Under the pieces are notes generated by a model. That model was not told the origin of the DNA. It searched no databases and saw only the letters and a program-made list of their open reading frames with translations. Shown piece by piece: positions 24,901 to 36,332 of a DNA stretch of 64,000 bases (its first letter is position 1; each line of letters opens with the position of its first letter). The DNA comes from Mya arenaria. Its lineage: Eukaryota > Mollusca > Bivalvia > Myida > Myidae. The translations under genes and the position numbers were made by a program. The DNA is taken from positions 16,732,406 to 16,796,405 of the forward strand of contig NC_069135.1 in assembly GCF_026914265.1 (NCBI RefSeq), in the 5' to 3' direction.

Positions 24901-27900
24901 GTAAGTAACTGAAAAAGAGTGAACATTCTCTAAAATGATTTTTTTGTCATGATCAGTGTGATAATCATTGCACCAAAATCCACCAACAAGATATGTGCAC
25001 ATAATCCCATACACAGAGACATCTGACAACATCAATGCAATATCTATAGTGACACTCTTATTCAAAACCAATAAATACTAGGGATGCAAACGAATGGCAA
25101 AACAGATACTCGAATATTTGGTAATTCTTTCGATCGAATATTCGGATATTCGATTAGCGAAATACATATTTTAGAAGATGTAGTAAACTACTATTATTAT
25201 TCGCTAAAGTAATAGCCAGGGCATTTAAACCCAATTTTGTCGTATCCAGTACGCGCGGCGGATCCTGATTTCCCCAAATGAGCCTTTGAAATTCTCCATT
25301 TCCAGGAAGTAAAAAGCAATACATTATAAACAGACAAACAACAAAATCGAATAATTCAATTCCGCTGCCTTTTGTAAACAATGTGAAATTAGATGGATTC
25401 CTAGTAAAACAGTGTTTTGCGCCAATGGAAGGTCTTTCCGTAGGATGATCAGCCTCTTTCTGAGATTGACCTCTAAACTGACTAAATATAACTATGGAAA
25501 ACTCAAACCAACTCGGGAACTAGTAAAACAGTAAAACGAAAACATAAGTGGATTGGACTTATTTATTGTACAACAATAGAGGAATTATATTCAAAAATCC
25601 ATTTCAAAGCACGAAAATTGTATTGAAAGATGAAAACAGTTTAAAGCACATATATGCAACAACATTATTGTGGCATTTATATCATCACCTCGTTTTGCGC
25701 TATTTTGCACAGCATAATTTGCAGCCAAGACAACACATTGGTGTTAAAGCCGATCCCTAGCCAGTTATTGTAGAAGTAGGGGGACTTTTTATAGTACCCG
25801 ACGAAATGTCCCTAAATGACACATGTCGCGTGTCTAGTCATCACATTCACACCTCTGGGATTAGGGGCCAATCGTTGTAAAAACAAGATAAACGAGGTTT
25901 ATAAACAACATCAGTGATGAAGGCAAAATGTGTTTTGTTCTCTTTATTGAATTTTTTTTTCGAATATTCGAATACCGATTTTGACATTCGAATACCAAAC
26001 GTTTGATCGAATATTCGAATATTCGTTTGCATCCCTAATAAATACATATATTTTAACAAACATACATTTTGAGTGATAAACCTTAACCACTTACTTAATA
26101 ATGCGTTTATGGAAAATATGAATTACTGATATATAACAATTGTAACTGTGTATTTAATAGCGGAAAATGCAGAAATATTTAATGATTGGTGAGTGCTCAA
26201 AGGTTTACTGTGGTCTACCATAGTCTCATAAGGTAGAAATACCGTGTTTTCCGCACATTTCTTTCAAATAAAAAATAATGGTTGTCGATCCATTGTTTTC
26301 AACATTTATTCATCCTTTTCGGTTCATAAACAATTGTATGAATTGTGGTAAATCTGACTTATGAGTCAAAGTGCATGCTTAATACCATTAGACTCACATT
26401 TTTTTCAGCGACAGCATCAATCATTTTACGCATCTTCATTTTCTCCGCGTCGTCTTCACTATCTAACAATGTCTTTGCCAACCCCTTATCAACACCCATT
26501 AAAATTTTGCTAAAATTTAGTGTAGGCTGAAAGAAAAGAAAATCTGTAGGTAAAGTTATTGTCACGATCATTTCAAATACATACACATATATATGAGACT
26601 GGTTTCTAAATATATATGTCCCTATAATTACCTCTACTAAGTATGGTAATAACTTGATACATTGTAAGTCAGTTCATATGCCTAACTTCAGAAAATCAAC
26701 GCTTATGAACTGAAGCTTTGATTTGAATTCTTTCAAATGCCAATATCATTTAGAAACTAAACTAACCACAAAAAAATTGGAACACAATTATTGCTGTTAA
26801 CCCAGCTGCTTGCTGTTGGACTAGTGTAGATGAAAGGACTTTATTTTGACTAAATGGACAATGCACAAGACCAACTTGGTCGTTAAGACAAACTGTAAGG
26901 TACTTTCAGTTTCAACCCATAGCTTTTTTCTAAACTGCTATGAAAAGCTGTCAGTTCAATCAGCTATCATTTTGTGTATATGAAAACCGATAACACTAGT
27001 GAACATTCGACTGCTCTATGTAAAGGGTTAAATCTTTTATGAATGAAAAAGATTTATGCTCTTGGAGTATTATAGTATAAATCAAAATGGGTTAAGCTAT
27101 TATTCATGGAGTACTTTAGACTTGTAACATAATTTATAAAATTTTAAACCACATTAATGAACTGTCTGTGGGGGAGCTGTTTACGTTATTTCACTCACAT
27201 AATGTTTAATTAAAGACGCCTTTTCTTCATATGTAAGTCGATCCTCAAACCTAAATCCTCGCATTAACGACACCTGAAACAACAACAAGAGAGTTTATAC
27301 ATTCAACAAAAGCTCTGAAAGCAGATGCAAACCATTGTCCATTTCTCAATAATCCAAACGGCATAACTGAACAAATATTCCAGTTGCACAATAAGCCTAC
27401 AATGCCGATTACTGACACTATGGTCATGACAGTTACGTATCCTAACTTTTTCTCTTCAATAAACTAACAAGCAAACGAAAACAGTCAGCTGACATAATAT
27501 GCTGGTTGAAGCAATTAAAGGAAAAGCAGACAATTTAAATCTTTGATAGTTTAAAACAAAATCCAAATACATGCAGTGATTCTCAAATGTGTTCGACAGG
27601 CCTTTAACTCTAAATATATTACAAAGACATGTATCTGATTATTGAACTTGGTGGAGATGTTTTGCACATAAACAATGTTACATAAATTAGTAAAAATTGG
27701 AAAAAAATGTTTGTTCGAGAGCCAAAAAGAAAGTGAGATGCCACAGTTGCCTCCACTAGGCACTAGGGGACACTTAAACTATCCGTTCTAGAATAAAAAT
27801 TGGTAATATTTAAATTTGCTACCTGAATATCTTCAATGTTTGGCTGCCTCTCAGGAAGAAGACAAGCAACGATATCATCAATCTCCATATTCCAGCCAGG

Positions 27901-30900
27901 GCAGCTTTGTAGCTTATGTTTAGCAATGTAGTGTACCACTGAAATAGTGAACCATAACATTCTACTACAGCTTTTTCATTTTCTATACAAGCATAACTGA
28001 GTAGAACATTTCTACACAATAAAATGCACATTAAAAGCATTGTTATAGTTATCAAATTATTATCAGCAAAAACTTTCAAGGAGACTTGGCATGAAACATC
28101 ATAAATTGAAATTAACAATTTCTTTCATTTCCAATTTTAATGACAAATAATAATTATATTTTATGTCATCTTCAATAAAACAATTTTAATTTATTATGTC
28201 TATATTTTGCATGGCTGATTTATAACATTTTTGTTGTATTGAATTAATGTTAATTAAAAAATAACTTATTTACTACTTATTCATAAATTTAACCAATCAC
28301 AAGAAAAGCCCTTCTTAACATCCTTTATGATTTTGATGAAATTTTACATACAGTCAAGTATAATAATAAAAGACAAAAAGCCTTAAACAATTATAAATAT
28401 GAAACCCACAATAAAAAAAGAGAAATACTTAAACAGCTAACATAAATTAGCTATTAAAAACACAAATAGCCAGATCAAAAACTCCTAAGACTTCTTAATT
28501 AAATAACATCAATTATAGGACTTTATCTACATATATATAAAATACTCTGTTTGAATACATTAGCTAATATAGGGGACATTAATTGTATTTGCAGTACTGT
28601 ACATAGTAAGTTTGTGCATGCATGTGTTCGTGTGTATGTATGCAGGATTTAGTGTGCATGTTTATGTGTGCACTTGGGTGTTCAAGTGTATAGGTATGGG
28701 TGTGCGCATGACTATTATTTTTACATTCATGCTTATCCTTACAAAATACATAGAACTAGAGCTTTTTTGAATTTAGAACTGTAAGTTGATTTGTACTGTA
28801 AGTTGATATGTACATTATGTGAAAAATAAATGAAAAACAAAATGTCAAAAATAATTTGAAATTGCGTGGCTTTTATATATACATGGATTTTAATACACTC
28901 CAATTTTACTTACAAAGCATGACAGCATGTTTCACAAGCATCTCTTCGTAGCCGCTCACTTTAATAGAAAACTTGGTCCACTTTTCGCATTGCTCCTTTT
29001 CCTCCACCTCATAATCAAACACACAGACAACGAAGCCCCGGGCCTCCCACCACTCAAACCTTTCAGGCAGGCCAGGGATCTGCTCCTTTAGAAACTGGCT
29101 GTTCAGGCGGAACCAGTTTAGATCCTTCTCCTCCATTTTCAGCCTCATCTTCTCAAAGTGTTCATTCTCCATCTCATCTGTCTGTCAGATATCAACAAGA
29201 AATAAACTCTCAGGCCAAGGTTCAAGTAAAAAATGGTGTCATAGGCTCAGAGGCAAAATAAAAACACTAAAACAACTGCAATAAACTCTGTTATAACGCA
29301 ATTTTTGGGTTGTCCGGCAAGTGCAATGGTTAACGCACTTGCTACTCGATTCCCAGCCTGGGCACATGTGAGTTTGCAACATCGAGAGTGACTTAGTATA
29401 GGTAAATATAACATTCTTCACAATTGTTTAAATTATCACAATATCAGTTCATATCATTAATTCATATGGAGGTTATTATTGTTTATATGTATACAATAAT
29501 GCCTTATTTGAAGTAGATGCTCTTCATCTCCAAGATAACTTTGTTCATGATTTCAAAAAGGGCATCAGATTGGTTTTAGGCGAGTTCAAATAATTAATGT
29601 TTCAGTATGGCATTCGAATAATATTCCTCAATGCTAAAAAGTTCATAAACCTTAGTTGATTGAATTCCATCTTTACAAAAAAATATATATCATAAATGAC
29701 CCATAGAATATATGAAATAATTTAGAACTAGCGTAATATCTTGATGTAATATCATAAATGAATAGTTGTGAATTTACACATTATATAGCGACATTTCATG
29801 CATTTAGAACTAGAAATAATCAAAATAGAAATTATGATATAAATAAAGACTTAATATCACATTTAGAGTCATACAACACGATATCTAATAATCTCATTTA
29901 CTATGGCTAATTTAAAAGTTTATTTTTAACAATATTAGAAAAATTGTTTCATAAATTCCGTACAGAATGACCATGTAATATTTTCTCTTGGTAATGTGAT
30001 ATTAGCAAATATCACTATCAGCACATACCCTATCTGATGTTGGCGAGATGTTGACTTCATACAGCCCGTGAGCCTTGTCCTCCATTTTGATCACCTTGAA
30101 GCCGGACACCAGCACATAGTTTCTCCTGTAGTCAAGCACCAGGGAACCGTCCTTCTTCACACCTAGAACCAGCGGCTCCGGGTCATTTGGGTCGTAACCG
30201 TCAGGCATTTTAAACATGGTGTTCTCACGGAATTCCTCCTCAGTGCTGAAGTCGGAGCGTTTGACAGTTTTCACAAGTGAGTTAGACTGAACTAAGTCTT
30301 TCGAGTCTCCGTCCAGCTGGATCTTATTTACCTGATATTCGCTACTCTTCTGCTTCAGTGCAGCTTTATGAAGTTTTTCTAACTTTTCCTTTCTCTCAAC
30401 CTGAATTTAAAGCAAATTGTTTTAACATGTACAATTTTTCTGTACAGTACACTGAAACAGATGTTCAAACCAATTATAATTCCCACAAAATAAAAATACA
30501 ATATACTGCTAAAAACATATATAGGTTTGTAAATTAATGTAATATCAGTCCCATTAATGTCTATAATCTTCTGTTTTCTGATTCAAATATTTTTTCGATC
30601 TATAGATACAGGTTTTATACTTTTACAAAGAATGTTTCAAAGTTACATTTTTGATATTGGTCTAATGCAAGGTATAGCAAAAGTTGACTAAATAAAAGTC
30701 AATTACACTTAAAGGGGCTGTACTCTGTATGATGAAATAGCAAAAAAAAAAAACATTGTCGAAAACTGATATAAACTTTGTATCGATGTGTACAATGCAT
30801 TGCAATTTACTAACTGAAGTACCACATAGTTTACAATTAATTTATTTTTCGCAGTTGTTTTCGTATTTTTCCATTTAAAAAGATGACTAGGTATGTCTTC

Positions 30901-33900
30901 CTAGTAGAATTTATTCCTTGTGCGTGATTGGCTAGTTATCACGTGATATTACCAAGTTAGGTATATAGCTTAAATATTCCAACTGTTGAGGGAAAGCCTT
31001 CGTGGCACAGTGGATACGACACTGGACTGCAATTTTGAAGACACCAGTACGAACCTGGTCTCTGACTGGATTTTTTTTTTACATTTTGGTATTTTTTTAC
31101 AATTATGATATCAAAAAGTAAAACATTTTGTTAAGTAGATTTGTTACAGAAAAGTTTTTTTGGTGCCAATCTTGGTGTACAGTCCCTTTAAGGTTATTTG
31201 AAAGTCAGCAGATTTCTCTGATCATTATAATAACGTCTGCTGATTATTCTTAAGGATATTTTAAGGCGACCGATTACTCTTTACATTGTTAAAAAGTCAG
31301 CATATTACTCTTCAAGTTGTATAAAAGTCAGCCGAGTACCTTTGAGGTTGTTTAAAAGGTTACTTTATTACTCTTAACTTAAGGTATCTTGAAAGTCAGT
31401 AGATTACTATTAAAGTTGTTTAAAAGTCAGCTGATTACTCTTATTGTATTTTAAAAGTCAGACGTTTACACTAAAAGTTGTTTAGGAGTCAGCTGATTAC
31501 TCTTAATGTTACGGTATTTACAAGTCAGCAGATTACACTTAAGGTGTTTTCAAGTCAGATGATTACTCTACAAGTTTCTTTAAAAGGCTAATGATTCTTT
31601 TAAAGTGAGACTCTTATTCAGAATTAATACATAAACATTGTTTCAAAAACATACATTTAGAGTGATAAACCTTCAACTACTCACTTAATAATGCATTTAT
31701 GGAAAATATTTATTATTGTTAACAAGATTGTAACCTTGTAATTAATAGCTGAAATCCTAAAAAAAAAATGATTGGTAAGTGCTTAAAGGTTTACTGTGAT
31801 CTACTATCATCGCAAAAGGTAGAAATACTGAGTTTTCTGCACCATACTTCCAAAATAAACTCGTTATCTTTCATAAGTACCATTGTTTTGGACTTTATTC
31901 ATCATTTTTGGTATATTAAAATAATTGTATTAATTGTCGTAAATCTTATTTTTGAGTAAAAGAGCATCTTCAAAAAGGTTCTTTTAATTTTTGTAACCTA
32001 TAGCATTACCTCTTGCAATGCCTCTCTAACTCTTGGTTTATTTCTCAGTATCTCCTCCAGGCCAGAGTTAGAATCATCAATTTTATCAATCTGTTCCCTC
32101 ACCTCCTTTAAGTCCTTTATAAGCTCTTCTTTTTCTTTTGCCGGTTTTTTCTTTTTTTTCTTTGAAGCACGACAAACATGTATTACTTTATCTCGTTTCT
32201 TTTTCAAATCTTGACACTCGTCACATTTGTCAGACTCACTGCCGTATGTGTATCGCACATAATTAAAGAAGTCTCGAAACATGTCAATGGTGAGAAGATC
32301 TCGCCAATCATCATCTTTTGACAGGTGAGGGGCATAAAGAGGGTTGTTGGGATCATTAAAACGAGGATCGCCCTTTCTCCAAAAGCAAAATGAAACAGGG
32401 CCACCTCTGTATCCCATGATTTTTTCTTTAAAGTAAATTGTCCCACAAAAATCTATACAAGAAGAGCACATGATTGTTTCTGCAGCCTCCGCATTTCCAG
32501 ATTGCGTTTCAGTTTGGGGCTGGGGCGGGATCCAGTACGATTCATCCTTTGGGTCCATTTGCTGGGCCTCAGTCCAGCGAATCAGACACCGGCAGATGGA
32601 GCCACCGAACCGTAAATACACTGGACTGAGAATGTACACCTGAAGCAGGAAGTTATGAGTGAATAAGAAAATTGCATGAGATTGTGCTTGAATCATAATA
32701 AGATGGCCTTACAAATAAATTAGATACTAAAGGATATTAATTTATTCCAATATTTTTACAAGTTAACATATAAATAAGCGCTCCATATTCTATCAAATTC
32801 CTTATAAAATTCCTGTTCCATCGTGACTTACAAAGTCAAGCTATCATTGCCCATACACAAACAAGTACTACCCATACAAATAATAGTCAGACACTTCATA
32901 TATAAAGTCATTTGTAGAGCAATAGAGAATCTGCCATACTTTTACAAATCACTAAAATCAGGTAAGTTAGGCAGGTATTTTAGTATTAGGGAAGTACCTT
33001 TAAATATGATGACTTTTGATCTGGGGTTCCAAAAAAGTTTCTAAAAAGCTCTCTCGTCTCACGAATGTAAAAAGGGTCCTTCGCTGGAAGAAAATCATCA
33101 ATGATAAATAAAACAGTCCTAGCAAAATGTGGCTTTTTTATTTTTTACATCTTGAACAGATTCATGTTTACAAACGATATTCATAATAATCTTCTGCTTA
33201 ATGTTGCCTTTCATAAAATATGTTTTCCTCCCCAAGATCTCAAACCCATAACATTTTTATGTTTACCATTTCATAGAAAATGATTTGTAATATTTTGTAA
33301 ATATTAAGTGAACTGGATTTAGAAAAATCAATTTTAGGTGTTCATAGACAATACAAAGAATCTTATACAGTAATAAACTGGCTAATTCAGTAGTGTTAAT
33401 TAAATAATTCAAAAAGTGCACTGAAACATTATCAATACTAACCAAGATGTTTTAAACTAATCAATTCATTTAGAGTCATATTTTTAAATAAGTTAAAATT
33501 TTAGCACAGAAACTATAAACTTCTCACAGAAAGACTTTGAGTCCAGTTCCGGGAACCTGTCTTGATTCTGGGCCAGGCGAGCTATGTCCTCTAGGAAGTT
33601 CTTTGCCATGTTTTGTTTGCCTGAAACAGTTGGTTGAACATGTTAAGTGCCACTTAGTTTTTAAAATCAATAATAATACATGTACAACAAACATGAATTT
33701 TGAGTGGTAAACCTTTAACTACGCAAATCATGCATTTATGGAAAATATTAATGACTGAAAACAAGATTGTAACAGTGTATTAATTTAATAGCTGAAAACA
33801 CACAAATATTTAATAACTGGTGGGTCCTTAAATATTTACAGTGATCAACTATCGTCTAATAAGGTAGAAATGCTGTGTTATCTGCACCTTTCTTTCAAAT

Positions 33901-36332
33901 ATATTATGGTATCCTTCATAATAACCATTGTTTTCGATATTCATTCATCCTTCTTGGTAAATTAATACAATTGTATTAATTGTGGTACATCTAATTTGGG
34001 AGTAAAAGTGCATCTTTAAGGTTTCGAAGGGCATTGTACACTAAATATTTGAGAGAATGTTCACTTTTAGGTGATACTTCTTTACATATGGACTTTTGAA
34101 TAAACTTTAAGTAAATGATGCATTGTACAATCTAATAGTTGATACATAGAAAATCAAAAATAGTTCCACATAATATCAAATAAATTGGAAAAACTATGAC
34201 CCTTCTTACTATATTTGTACATATATTTTAACGAAAAAAAATACATAAAGATAACACAGAGGGGTTTTAGTTTAAGGGTTATTGAAGGTTGTTGCATCTT
34301 TTTCTTTTTTGGTAGCACCATTCTGCCCTCATGGAGACTAGCATTAGCACCATTCTGCCTTCAGAAAATTTAAATTATTAAGATAAGCAAATGTTTTTTC
34401 TTAAAGTACTGCCTATATTACATGTATACACTTCAAATGCTTCAATTATGTTCATTAATTGTAATTGTTTCACAAGTATTTGTTAACCCCTTGTGCCCAC
34501 GATTACTGAAGTACTGATACAATGCAAAGCCCTTGAATTTGTTATGACTTTTCTTTCTTTCTCATATGTTACAAGGAAACATTAAACTCAAACAAGTTTC
34601 GGTCAGGAAGAGCTACACATCATCTATTATTAACTACGTTACTACTTAGTTTCATAAGGGTGGAGCTTCAGTTAAATTTGATTGGTTAAAGTAAGCAATG
34701 TAAAACATCTTGCTATGCCTAAATAGTTATGCAAATCATCAATAACAATGAGTTATTTTTCCACTGTATTAATGTCAAGGTCTAAGAAATCTGATATCTC
34801 CTTTTGTATGACTTTTGTTTGGCACACTGTCAAGCACAGTATATTTTACGCAATAGATAGATCAACTTATGTAAACTCTTCATGATTAAGAAAGGCAGAG
34901 CTGACAAAGCTATGATACTAGGGTTTACATACATTTTTCTGTCTTAACCCTTTTCTCCATAGAGAAGTGGCCACATCAGCTGCCCCTAAATAATCCCCTC
35001 ATTATACATTATAGCTTCTGACAGAGTAAAATGGTGTATCTGTGAGGTTTTTCACAGAGGCTTTACAGAGGCATATATCAATGAAGCAATGGGTTAATTT
35101 ATACATGTTTTGAACAGGTGGGAAATTATATTATGACACCATATCTGTAAAGTTTTGAAACAGCAACTCTAAACAACTATACAGGGAACTTATTGAAGGA
35201 GATTCCATTGGCTGGATATGTAGTTCATAATCTAAATAATACAAAATTTTGTTTGGATTGTATGGCCATTCATTAAGTATACAAAATCATACATTTATAG
35301 CCTGTATTGATTTCAAAAGAGAATTTGCTCAGTTCAAGATAACCCTGATAACTTACATAGACAATGTACTTGCAGTCGATAAAAACCCACAGCTGAATGC
35401 AGTGGAAGGGCTGGAGACTGAATATTGAGGAAGAGAGTCACAGAAATATGACATATACCCCCAACTTGGCCTGTCTGACAGAAAGCTATTAGGTTGAATA
35501 TAAAGTTTTTATTAAAAAATCTTTTAAGATTAATTGAAATTCCCGTAAGAGATAAGACTTCATGGCTGGGACACGAAGTATTGCTATGCAACATTGACCT
35601 TCTAATGTGACCTTAACCTTAACCATACCAGAGGGTCGTAACAAAACATATGGAAATGTGGATGGACAGTGAAATTACTTTATGCCATCCTTCAGGGGCA
35701 TAACAGTCACAAAATATAACTAAATTAATACAAACCATCAACAAACTGTTCGTGTATGAATATGAAAGCCTGGTCTATGAGGTTTTGGAACTTTGGAGAA
35801 TCAATATTCATCTGCTTGATGATGCCGTGTTTCACTGTGAAGCTGCGGAACGTAATCGCAAATCGGGTCCAGAAGGGCTTGCCCTGATATAAATTTTCTG
35901 GCAATTAGCATTAATTTTTATGTTATCTTGCATTAAAAGTCTGTTTTAAAAGACTTTTAATTGAAACTATTCTACAGGCTATAGCTCAACATGCATAGTA
36001 CATGCTTGTGGCGCTCTTCATGTTATTTTTTCCATAAAATGCCTATGTTAAGGCTTTGACTAAGAACTAAAATCTATAACCTTAATAGTTCACAGACATT
36101 AGGCTTCCAGGAAGTCCAAAACATTTATATTAGACAGATACGAGAAAGGATAGGTTTTGAACAAACATTACTTTTTACTTACAAAAATAAATAACAATGA
36201 TTAACATCCTACCTGTTCTCGGAACATGGTTTTGAAGGCATCTTTGTGTCGCTGGAAGAACATGTAATCTCCCGGAGAGATCTCAATATCAAACAGCTCC
36301 AGGTCCGTATCCGACAATCGAATCTTCCGCAT
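18931..36332 (-). CDS. Large MYND zinc-finger protein, otherwise unrecognised (18 exons)
   Basis: Exons: 36332-36213, 35883-35736, 33620-33528, 33083-32998, 32639-32010, 30400-30029, 29181-28914, 27938-27823, 27273-27199, 26526-26398, 24908-24865, 24499-24390, 23887-23669, 23445-23233, 22866-21783, 21289-20594, 20177-20122, 18986-18931 (stop TAG). All introns are GT-AG; phases agree throughout and give 1504 residues. An in-frame TGA 24 bases upstream supports the ATG at 36332. Residues 1450-1501 form a MYND finger: C-x2-C (CGHC), KCQMC, YYCCREC, then W and HKMEHRDC. MYND fingers usually bind proline-rich partners. Other Cys clusters: 207-214 (CSSCIDFC), 288-291 (CDEC), 758-770 (CPMC and CEC), 876-878 (CHC). 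Residues about 930-1140 are very rich in Glu and Lys and probably disordered; 305-375 is Lys-rich and likely helical. No signal peptide or membrane segment is seen. I cannot name a family beyond MYND. Confidence 0.85.
19139..20118. repeat. 27/28-bp minisatellite in the last MYND intron
   Basis: About 35 tandem units of 'ctgctctcaaacagcacaca' plus a variable 'atacccca', 'ataccct' or 'atactcca' spacer fill about 980 bp. Variants (cttctctc, acattaccc, atacactcc) occur in blocks, suggesting expansion of subunits. The right edge runs into the splice donor of exon 17 at 20120-20121: the first intron bases on the minus strand (GTCAGTGGAGTATTGTG) are repeat unit. Confidence 0.95.
25079..26037. mobile_element. 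hAT-like non-autonomous DNA transposon
   Basis: This 959-bp element lies in MYND intron 10. It has inverted ends, TAGGGATGCAAACGAAT on the left and ATTCGTTTGCATCCCTA on the right, and is bounded by a perfect 8-bp direct repeat ATAAATAC (25071-25078 and 26038-26045). TIRs of this form with 8-bp target duplications are hallmarks of the hAT superfamily. The interior has only short ORFs and no transposase. Sub-terminal 'cgaatattcg' palindromes occur at both ends. The intact target duplication implies a fairly recent insertion. Confidence 0.88.
26050..26390 (+). repeat. ~330-bp dispersed repeat, copy 1
   Basis: The family order is 'cattttgagtgataaacctt', 'tttatggaaaatat', 'aggtttactgtggtctacca', 'ggtagaaataccgtgttttc', 'attgtggtaaatctgactta'. 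This copy begins directly after the hAT target duplication and runs almost to the exon 10 donor (26396-26397). Related copies are at 31648, 33683 and, inverted, 46353. Confidence 0.82.
29312..29375 (+). repeat. tRNA-derived SINE fragment
   Basis: The segment 'gtgcaatggttaacgcactt' followed by 'cgattcccagcctgggc' has the order of a tRNA A box and B box and resembles known bivalve tRNA-related SINEs ('caatggttaacgc ... gattcccagcctgggcacatgtgag'). There is no proper tRNA cloverleaf and the anticodon arm region is shortened. It lies in MYND intron 6. Confidence 0.65.
30709..31191. mobile_element. TTAA-bounded TIR element with a tRNA-like core
   Basis: The 483-bp element lies in MYND intron 5. 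Its ends are inverted: TTAAAGGGGCTGTAC on the left and GTACAGTCCCTTTAA on the right (one mismatch), both containing TTAA. The interior, about 30993-31070, has an A-box-like 'tggcacagtgg' (31003-31013) and a B-box-like 'agtacgaacct' (31046-31056) at roughly tRNA spacing. This looks like a TIR element that carries, or captured, a tRNA-derived pol III unit. Confidence 0.65.
31195..31615. repeat. Degenerate tandem repeat, ~30-40 bp unit
   Basis: About a dozen imperfect units follow the pattern 'aaaagtcagctgattactct' then 'taaggttgttt'. Unit length varies and divergence is high, so this is an old array. It begins right after the TTAA element and ends at the second ~330-bp repeat copy. Confidence 0.75.
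31648..31975 (+). repeat. ~330-bp dispersed repeat, copy 2
   Basis: This has the same order of motifs as the copy at 26050 ('agtgataaaccttcaacta', 'aaaggtttactgtgatctac', 'ggtagaaatactgag', 'aattgtcgtaaatct'). It ends about 35 bases before the exon 5 donor of the MYND gene. Confidence 0.8.
33683..34022 (+). repeat. ~330-bp dispersed repeat, copy 3
   Basis: This copy lies in MYND intron 2, with the family motifs 'gagtggtaaacctttaacta', 'catttatggaaaatat', 'ggtagaaatgctgtg' and 'aattgtggtacatctaat' in order. Its orientation matches copies 1 and 2. Confidence 0.8.

Noticed and set aside
31003-31070. Possible functional tRNA gene.
   Set aside because: A- and B-box-like strings exist but acceptor, D and anticodon arms do not pair; it is a tRNA-derived repeat.
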